From Betaproteobacteria bacterium (GTDB lineage: Bacteria; Desulfobacterota; Desulfovibrionia; Desulfovibrionales; Desulfovibrionaceae): DNA of 12,482 nucleotides. Numbering within the stretch: position 1 is the first letter of the stretch; each line of letters opens with the position of its first letter. The DNA lies in NCBI GenBank assembly GCA_009778295.1, contig WRKB01000291.1, positions 1 to 12,482 on the forward strand. Direction: 5' to 3'. Below the pieces are notes generated by a model. That model did not search any database and was not told the DNA's origin. It worked only from the letters and a program-made list of their open reading frames with translations. This document shows positions 6,771 through 11,017 of this stretch, one piece after another. The position numbers and the translations under genes were made by a program.

Positions 6771-7583
6771 ATGACTACTCTTCCCCTTGTTTTTTCGGTT
6801 ACCTCAGGTAAAGGCGGCGTGGGTAAAACCAGTATTGCCGTAAATCTGGCCCTTTGCCTCGTCAAGGCCGGCAAGCACGTACTGCTGCTGGACGCAGATC
6901 TCGGGCTTGCCAATGTGGATGTACTGCTGGGACTGACTCCGCAGAAGAACCTCTTCCATCTTTTTCATGAAGAGGTGATACTTTCCGATATTCTGTTCCC
7001 CACTCCGTATGGATTTTCCATTTTGCCTGCTTCCTCGGGGATGAGTAAAATGCTCACGCTGAATACCGGACAAAAACTGGAATTGCTTGAGGCGATGGAT
7101 GATCTGGAAAATACTATTGACTGCATGATTGTGGATACGGGCGCAGGCATCAGCGACAATGTACTGTATTTCAATCTGGCTGCCCAGTACCGCCTGGTGG
7201 TTTTAACGCCGGAACCCACCTCGCTTACCGATGCGTATGCTCTGATCAAAGTGCTCAAACTCAACCATGGAGTAGAGCATTTCAAAGTGATTGTGAATAT
7301 GGCACCGGATGTGCGAGTGGCAAAAGATATGTTCTTACGCCTGCATCTGGCATGTGATCATTTTTTGAGTGGAGTCTCCCTGGATTTTGTCGGATCAATC
7401 CCCCGTGATCTGGCCATGCGCAAAGCCGTCGTCGATCAGCTTCCCATATGCCACACCACGCCGGGAGGTCCGGCCTGTCACGCGTTACAGGCAATAAGCA
7501 AAACCATTCAGACTTGGGATGTGCCGGAGAATCTCGATGGTAACATTAAATTTTTCTGGAAAAAACTCCTCTTCCACAACTGA
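6771..7583 (+). CDS. flhG: FlhG, MinD-like ATPase controlling flagellar number
   Basis: This is a MinD/ParA-family ATPase (FlhG/FleN/YlxH type) that limits flagellar number and partners FlhF. The start at 6771 has GGAG at 6761-6764 six bases upstream and gives 270 residues; an ATG at 6729 overlaps flhF and lacks this signal. The deviant Walker A is SGKGGVGKT (Lys14, Lys19), the Walker A' is LLDADLGLANVD, and the Walker B region is MIVDTGAGIS. The P-loop begins at residue 11, so no N-terminal extension with the FlhF-activating DQAxxLR helix exists. The C-terminus (NIKFFWKKLLFHN, 258-270) has alternating Lys and bulky hydrophobics, like the amphipathic membrane-targeting helix of MinD and some FlhGs. 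It sits 16 bp after flhF and 39 bp before fliA. Confidence 0.93.
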   Translation: MTTLPLVFSVTSGKGGVGKTSIAVNLALCLVKAGKHVLLLDADLGLANVDVLLGLTPQKNLFHLFHEEVILSDILFPTPYGFSILPASSGMSKMLTLNTGQKLELLEAMDDLENTIDCMIVDTGAGISDNVLYFNLAAQYRLVVLTPEPTSLTDAYALIKVLKLNHGVEHFKVIVNMAPDVRVAKDMFLRLHLACDHFLSGVSLDFVGSIPRDLAMRKAVVDQLPICHTTPGGPACHALQAISKTIQTWDVPENLDGNIKFFWKKLLFHN

Positions 7584-7622
7584 CGGCAACTGTAACATGC
7601 AGCACCCACAAGGAATACAGAC

Positions 7623-8381
7623 ATGAGCGCAAGCCCATGGGAAAGGCTGGAAACAGGTGCAACCGCCTGGGAAGATTTTGCTCCAATCGATCAAGAACGT
7701 ATCGTACGCCATTACGCGCCCAAAATACGTTTTCTCGCCCTGCGCCTGAAGGCCAAACTTTCACGCGCTGCGGAACTCGGGGAACTGATCAGTGCCGGCA
7801 CACTCGGACTTATGGAAGCACTCGGCAAATTCCAACCAAAACTCGGCATCCGCTTTGAAACTTACGCTGAGAATCGCATCCGGGGCGCGATGCTGGACGA
7901 ATTGCGCAGGCTCGACTGGTTCCCTCGCTCACTACGCCAGCGTGTACGCCAATTGGATGGCCTTATGCGTAATTTTGAACAGCAACACGGACGAGCGCCT
8001 ACTGAAGAAGAACTGCAGCATGCAAGCGGCCTCGACCTGAAAGATATCCGACAGGGCTTGGAGGCTCTGCAAAACCAATTCTGCCTGCCCCTGGATGCAA
8101 TCCAGGAGACCCTCCCGCATGAGTCCGGTATTGTTTCCGAGGGAGAACCGTTCCAAAATGCCGCTACGCAAGAAATGGTATCTCGCGTGGCGAGGCTGAT
8201 CGATACATTGACACCCCGGGAAAAATTGGTATTATCCCTATATTATAGTGATGAATTAAATATGCGCGAAACAGCCGAAGTCATGGGTATCACGGAAGGC
8301 CGCGTTTCGCAGCTGCACACTCAAGCCCTTTGTCGTTTGCGGCGAGGATTTCAGCAACAATACGGCATCAGCGAGACATAA
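7623..8381 (+). CDS. fliA: Flagellar sigma factor FliA (sigma-28)
   Basis: This 252-residue protein is a group 3 sigma factor of the FliA family, which directs RNA polymerase to late flagellar and chemotaxis promoters. Region 2 spans about residues 27-97 and includes GELISAGTLGLMEALGKF and FETYAENRIRGAMLDELR. It is followed by the typical LDWFPRSLR leading into region 3. Region 4 begins at LTPREKLVLSLYY (residue 196) and carries the helix-turn-helix MRETAEVMGITEGRVSQLH near 216-234. Region 1.1 is absent, as normal for the family. AAGGA at 7610-7614 sits 8 bases before ATG 7623. It follows flhG closely and is probably cotranscribed. I see no anti-sigma factor gene (flgM) here, and no convincing FliA-type promoter (TAAA-N15-GCCGATAA) in the spacers. 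Confidence 0.96.
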   Translation: MSASPWERLETGATAWEDFAPIDQERIVRHYAPKIRFLALRLKAKLSRAAELGELISAGTLGLMEALGKFQPKLGIRFETYAENRIRGAMLDELRRLDWFPRSLRQRVRQLDGLMRNFEQQHGRAPTEEELQHASGLDLKDIRQGLEALQNQFCLPLDAIQETLPHESGIVSEGEPFQNAATQEMVSRVARLIDTLTPREKLVLSLYYSDELNMRETAEVMGITEGRVSQLHTQALCRLRRGFQQQYGISET

Positions 8382-8389
8382 CGCAGTGG

Positions 8390-8404
8390 TGCGTTTCCAA
8401 CGCA
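8390..8404 (+). terminator. Small hairpin just after fliA, weak terminator candidate
   Basis: TGCGTT (8390-8395) and AACGCA (8399-8404) form a perfect 6-bp stem with a 3-base loop, extendable by G-U pairs. The sequence that follows, TTGACTGTTTT, is T-rich but broken. It could partly end transcription between fliA and cheY. Confidence 0.3.
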
Positions 8405-8413
8405 TTGACTGTT

Positions 8414-8441
8414 TTGAAAAAGTAGGTAAAAATAGTATAGA
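8414..8441 (+). promoter_or_regulatory. Weak sigma-70-like promoter before cheY
   Basis: TTGAAA (8414-8419) and TATAGA (8436-8441), 16 bases apart, lie in an AT-rich island between fliA and cheY. Each hexamer matches consensus at 4-5 of 6 positions. The 112-bp spacer and the local drop in GC content make a cheY promoter plausible. A TTGACT at 8405-8410 has no well-spaced -10 partner. Confidence 0.25.
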
Positions 8442-8493
8442 AATTTTCTAATATAACCTTGTCAGAACGAGAACCTGAGCCTAGAGGTGAGCT

Positions 8494-8874
8494 ATGGCTT
8501 ACAATCCGAATATGCGCGTCCTGGTTGTTGACGATTTTTCCACCATGCGGCGCATAGTCAAGAATATTCTGCGCCAGCTCGGCTTCAACAATGTAGTGGA
8601 AGCGGATGATGGCACGACCGCCTGGGAAATCCTGAATAGGGAAAAAATCGAATTTATCGTTTCCGACTGGAATATGCCGCAGATGACGGGCATAGAACTT
8701 CTGCGCCGGGTGCGCGCCAGTGAGCTGCATGCCAATACGCCATTTCTCATGGTCACTGCGGAAGCGCAACAGGAAAACATCATTGAAGCGGTACAGGCCA
8801 AAGTTTCCAATTATATTGTTAAGCCGTTCACCGCAGAAACCATGAAACAGAAGATCGACAAAATATTCCCTTAA
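8494..8874 (+). CDS. cheY: Chemotaxis response regulator CheY
   Basis: This 126-residue single-domain receiver is CheY, the diffusible regulator that, once phosphorylated by CheA, binds the flagellar switch and changes motor rotation. All key residues are present and offset by one from E. coli CheY: acidic pair Asp13/Asp14, phosphoacceptor Asp58 in VSDWNMPQMTG, Thr88, Tyr107 and Lys110 in the IVKPF motif. No output domain follows. AGAGGTGA at 8483-8490 is a strong ribosome binding site for ATG 8494. The position after fliA inside the flagellar block supports motor control, not an unrelated regulatory role. CheA, CheW and CheZ are not in this window. Confidence 0.95.
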   Translation: MAYNPNMRVLVVDDFSTMRRIVKNILRQLGFNNVVEADDGTTAWEILNREKIEFIVSDWNMPQMTGIELLRRVRASELHANTPFLMVTAEAQQENIIEAVQAKVSNYIVKPFTAETMKQKIDKIFP

Positions 8875-8936
8875 CCCCTTTGGAGTCTTGTCGTTCCTTT
8901 CCGGATCGGCTGCCCGCGCAATGGCTGAACAGCCTT

Positions 8937-8969
8937 GCCGGAGCATTCTTACTTTGAAAATGCTCTGGC
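8937..8969 (+). repeat. Long imperfect hairpin downstream of cheY
   Basis: Bases 8937-8947 (GCCGGAGCATT) pair with 8959-8969 (AATGCTCTGGC), an 11-bp stem with one G-U pair and an 11-base loop. No T tract follows, so it is not a typical intrinsic terminator. It may be an RNA-stabilising 3' structure or part of a dispersed palindromic repeat. Confidence 0.6.
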
Positions 8970-8989
8970 GGCTGCGCAGGAGACACGCC

Positions 8990-9039
8990 CGCAAGCGAAC
9001 AGCGAAGCGTGCCTTGCGCGCAAGACGCTTTGGCTTGCG
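8990..9039 (+). repeat. Nested inverted repeat around a perfect 12-bp palindrome
   Basis: The centre, CTTGCGCGCAAG (9013-9024), is a perfect palindrome. It is flanked by AAGCGT (9005-9010) and ACGCTT (9025-9030), then by CGCAAGC (8990-8996) and GCTTGCG (9033-9039). All arms are mutually complementary, forming an interrupted hairpin of about 17 paired positions. No T run follows. The architecture resembles REP/BIME-type intergenic palindromes. Confidence 0.6.
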
Positions 9040-9165
9040 CCTCTCTTGGGAAGGAGTGCCTTTTCATGCTTTTTCAAACCATTCCATGTGCAAACTCAAA
9101 GGGACATTGCTCTCATGTTTGCGGGCTGGATATGCTGTTAGGAAAGGGACACGGAGGAGCGCTTC

Positions 9166-9858
9166 GTGAACTCTGAATCCACTGACGCCAAGCTTGCGTC
9201 TGACGCCATCGAAATTACCACCGGCTCTTCCGCAGAGCTTCCCAAGGTTCAACTGGATATCGACGATGCGCCTTTTTTACGGGAGCCTAAATCGGAAGAG
9301 CCGCTCCCGGCGCCTCGAGCCGACAATGTTGACGCCCCCCTGGAAGTTCCTGCCCCGCCTGGGGACGACAAAGCCGCAAGCAAAAAGAAAAAACTCGTCG
9401 CTATCGGCGTTGCGGCTCTCGTACTGCTGCTTGCCGGTGGAGGTGCTTCGCTGTGGTGGTTTGTGTTGCGTACACCGCCTCCTCCTCCGCCTGAACCTCA
9501 AGTAGTGGTTGTTCCGTCAACCCCCAAAGACAGTACTCCGGCGGATTTTCTCATCCCCATTGCTCCTTTTTGGCTGGAACTGCCGGGTGATACTCCGCGT
9601 GACAAAGATAAAATTTTTTTCCTCGTCTGCAAATTTACCGCTGTCTCCAAATCTGAGGCTGTAATCCAAGAGGCGCAAAATAAAGTTATCGTCATCCGTG
9701 ACGCGCTGTATTTTTACCTGAAAAATAAAAGCTACGATTTTTTGACGGATCCCGGCAATACGCAGACCATCAAAAATGACCTCATCTCCGTCCTCAACGG
9801 GTACCTGACCGGAGGCAAGGTGGATGACGTACTTTTTGAACGCTATCTTACCAAGTAG
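9166..9858 (+). CDS. fliL: FliL-like flagellar basal-body protein with long cytoplasmic N-terminus
   Basis: This 230-residue protein resembles FliL, a single-pass inner-membrane protein that surrounds or supports the flagellar stator. Residues 1-71 are acidic, Pro/Ala-rich and likely disordered. KKKK at 73-76 precedes one membrane helix (about 77-101), then a PPPPPP run (104-109) and a periplasmic domain. That domain ends in RDALYFYLKNKSYDFLT, TIKNDLISVLNGYL and VDDVLFERYLTK, the pattern of the FliL C-terminus (helix, helix, final strand). The cytoplasmic tail is much longer than in classical FliL. The start is GTG at 9166, backed by a near-perfect GGAGGAG at 9153-9159. Family assignment rests on topology, the C-terminal pattern and flagellar context. 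Confidence 0.78.
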   Translation: MNSESTDAKLASDAIEITTGSSAELPKVQLDIDDAPFLREPKSEEPLPAPRADNVDAPLEVPAPPGDDKAASKKKKLVAIGVAALVLLLAGGGASLWWFVLRTPPPPPPEPQVVVVPSTPKDSTPADFLIPIAPFWLELPGDTPRDKDKIFFLVCKFTAVSKSEAVIQEAQNKVIVIRDALYFYLKNKSYDFLTDPGNTQTIKNDLISVLNGYLTGGKVDDVLFERYLTK

Positions 9859-9867
9859 GCAACTTGG
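9851..9867 (+). repeat. Hairpin over the fliL-like stop codon
   Basis: CCAAGT (9851-9856) and ACTTGG (9862-9867) form a 6-bp stem with a 5-base loop that includes the end of the stop codon. The following CGTATATTTT is T-rich, so a weak terminator is possible. Its right arm overlaps the -24 element of the sigma-54-like site. Confidence 0.35.
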
Positions 9868-9881
9868 CGTATATTTTGCTT
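9864..9881 (+). promoter_or_regulatory. Sigma-54-like promoter before the 109-residue gene
   Basis: TTGGCGTATATTTTGCTT has GG (9866-9867), exactly 10 bases, then GC (9878-9879), with good -24 (TTGGC) and -12 (TTTGCT) halves. Transcription would start near 9890 and give a leader of about 100 bases before ATG 9990. It lies directly after the fliL-like stop codon, in an otherwise AT-rich spacer, which favours a real promoter. Confidence 0.45.
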
Positions 9882-9916
9882 AGAGCAGTTTATCTTTGAA
9901 AAAATATTTCTGCTCT
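9882..9916 (+). repeat. Inverted repeat in the spacer before the 109-residue gene
   Basis: AGAGCAG (9882-9888) and CTGCTCT (9910-9916) are perfect 7-base inverted arms around a 21-base AT-rich loop. They lie at or just after the predicted sigma-54 start site. Confidence 0.45.
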
Positions 9917-9918
9917 GC

Positions 9919-9943
9919 GCGGAAAATGCAGAATATTTTCCGC
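9919..9943 (+). repeat. Strong 9-bp hairpin in the spacer before the 109-residue gene
   Basis: GCGGAAAAT (9919-9927) and ATTTTCCGC (9935-9943) form a perfect 9-bp stem with a 7-base loop. TTCC follows, not a U tract. It would lie in the 5' leader of a transcript from the sigma-54-like site. Confidence 0.55.
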
Positions 9944-9989
9944 TTCCACTAACAATGTGTGTGCATATGTTCTGAAATAGGGAGCTGCG

Positions 9990-10319
9990 ATGAACACCAT
10001 CCATCCAACAGTCGCCCTTCTTTACGCCCAGACCAATCTGGCAGCAAAATTCGCGAACGAGACCGCTGCCGCCCTCGCTACACAGCCGGAAATGTCCAAA
10101 CTGCTTGCGGCGGAAATGGCGCAGCATGAAAAGCGGCAAGTTCAGGAAACACAAAAAGGAGATCCTTCGGGGAAACTGGCGGGCGATGGATCTTCCGGAT
10201 ACGGCCATAAGCGGTTTGGCAGCAGACGGCGACAGCGTGCCCATCCTCCACCTGAAGAAGAGGAAGTCCGCGCATCAGCAGATGTTCTGCTTGGTAATCT
10301 CTTGAACCTTAAAATATAG
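9990..10319 (+). CDS. Unrecognised 109-residue protein in the flagellar cluster
   Basis: I do not recognise this protein. Residues 1-55 look helical and alanine-rich (LAAKFANETAAALAT, then KLLAAEMAQHEKRQ). Residues 57-72 are a Gly/Ser linker. Residues 73-85 are strongly basic (RRRQR), followed by PPPEEEE (86-92) and a hydrophobic C-terminus (VLLGNLLNLKI). No membrane segment or signal peptide is present, so it is probably cytoplasmic. TAGGGAG at 9978-9984 is a good ribosome binding site for ATG 9990. The charge-segregated tail suggests a binding or scaffold role, but nothing in the sequence names a function. It lies 131 bp after the fliL-like gene and 71 bp before the next gene. Confidence 0.7.
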   Translation: MNTIHPTVALLYAQTNLAAKFANETAAALATQPEMSKLLAAEMAQHEKRQVQETQKGDPSGKLAGDGSSGYGHKRFGSRRRQRAHPPPEEEEVRASADVLLGNLLNLKI

Positions 10320-10338
10320 TATGCAATTCTACTTGAAG

Positions 10339-10363
10339 TCAAAATTGCAGGACGCAGTTTTGA
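10339..10363 (+). repeat. 10-bp hairpin just upstream of the coiled-coil protein gene
   Basis: TCAAAATTGC (10339-10348) pairs with GCAGTTTTGA (10354-10363) with one G-U pair and a 5-base loop. It ends 14 bases before the AAGGA ribosome binding site at 10378-10382. No T tract follows, so it is more likely a leader structure or processing site than a terminator. Confidence 0.5.
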
Positions 10364-10390
10364 TTGAAAAATAGAACAAGGACCCCGCGC

Positions 10391-10819
10391 ATGTTTTCAT
10401 TTTGGATGATCGTCTTTTTCACGCTGGCGGAAATGGCGCTTTTGGGCGCAGTGCTTTTTTTCTTCGTCCGCCTCAAGCGTTCTGAAAATTTGCTTACCGA
10501 GCTTCAGGCCAACCAGGAAAAATTGCTGTTGCGTCTGCATCAAAATGCTGAACTGGAGCAAGAACTTGTAGCAACATTTGCCCAGCGCCAAGTGGAACTC
10601 CGCACGCTGGATCAGCGATTGGAAGACCGCGCTGAGACCTTGCGCCGCCTGTTGGAGCAGGCTGAAGGTATCGTGCGTTCTCCCCAGTTTCTGCGCGAGC
10701 TTATCCTTAATGGTCGTAAAAAAGGCCTGAACGCACAGAAAATAGCCCTTTCAGCCGGCCTCTCGGTGGATGAGGTGGAACTTATCCTCGCCCAGGAGCA
10801 ACACCGCGAGCGCAGCTAG
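10391..10819 (+). CDS. Membrane-anchored coiled-coil protein with C-terminal HTH-like segment (SwrB/DUF2802-like)
   Basis: ATG 10391 is the best start (142 residues), with AAGGA at 10378-10382; an in-frame TTG at 10364 would add 9 basic residues. Residues 5-26 form one membrane helix with a short N-terminus, followed by RLKR, so the body is probably cytoplasmic. Residues 30-93 are a Leu/Glu/Gln-rich coiled coil (ELEQELVATFAQRQ, TLDQRLEDRAETLRR). Residues about 100-135 (LILNGRKKGLNAQKIALSAG then LSVDEVELILAQ) fit the small helix-turn-helix ending of SwrB and DUF2802-type proteins found in flagellar loci. SwrB of Bacillus promotes flagellar basal-body assembly. The resemblance is architectural; I infer a role in assembly but cannot prove homology. 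Confidence 0.72.
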   Translation: MFSFWMIVFFTLAEMALLGAVLFFFVRLKRSENLLTELQANQEKLLLRLHQNAELEQELVATFAQRQVELRTLDQRLEDRAETLRRLLEQAEGIVRSPQFLRELILNGRKKGLNAQKIALSAGLSVDEVELILAQEQHRERS

Positions 10820-10909
10820 CTCCCGGCTATTTCTACCTTCGCGGCAAACGCGGTACACATTTATGAAAACCCGCGCGCGCCGTACATCAATCATACATGT
10901 GCTCACAAG

Positions 10910-10936
10910 TTGACGTGTTCCATGTTGTCGTATTCT
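10910..10936 (+). promoter_or_regulatory. Weak sigma-70-like promoter in the ffh upstream region
   Basis: TTGACG (10910-10915) and TATTCT (10931-10936), 15 bases apart, lie about 80 bp before ffh. A second TTGACT at 10941-10946 has only a poor -10 partner. The 198-bp spacer after the coiled-coil gene suggests that ffh has its own housekeeping promoter, but the exact hexamers are uncertain. Confidence 0.2.
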
Positions 10937-11017
10937 ATACTTGACTTCGATTTCAAAAGAGTCTAACGCATTTCGTCTTTGCACAATGCCCTGTCCACGG
11001 TCATTGGGGATACCAGA

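Larger units (their letters stand above)
8875..9165. other. Intergenic stretch rich in inverted repeats, no convincing gene
   Basis: This 291-bp spacer between cheY and the fliL-like gene contains two strong inverted repeats (listed separately) and no persuasive coding region. Open frames of 93 codons (from 8888) and 68 codons (from 8935) exist. Their products are arginine-rich or compositionally odd, they overlap each other, and they run through the palindromes. The last part, from about 9060, is AT-richer and ends in the ribosome binding site of the next gene. Confidence 0.5.

Noticed and set aside
6112..6774. 220-codon + strand frame overlapping flhF
   Set aside because: Out of frame with flhF, which has recognisable motifs throughout. 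The alternative product is Arg/His/Cys-rich without family features.
8387..8404. Possible sigma-54 promoter between fliA and cheY
   Set aside because: GG and GC are separated by 12 bases, not 10. The bases are better explained as a small hairpin.
8888..9169. 93-codon arginine-rich frame between cheY and the fliL-like gene
   Set aside because: It runs through two strong palindromes, has no ribosome binding site, overlaps the next gene's start, and a second unrelated frame (8935-9141) is open over the same bases.
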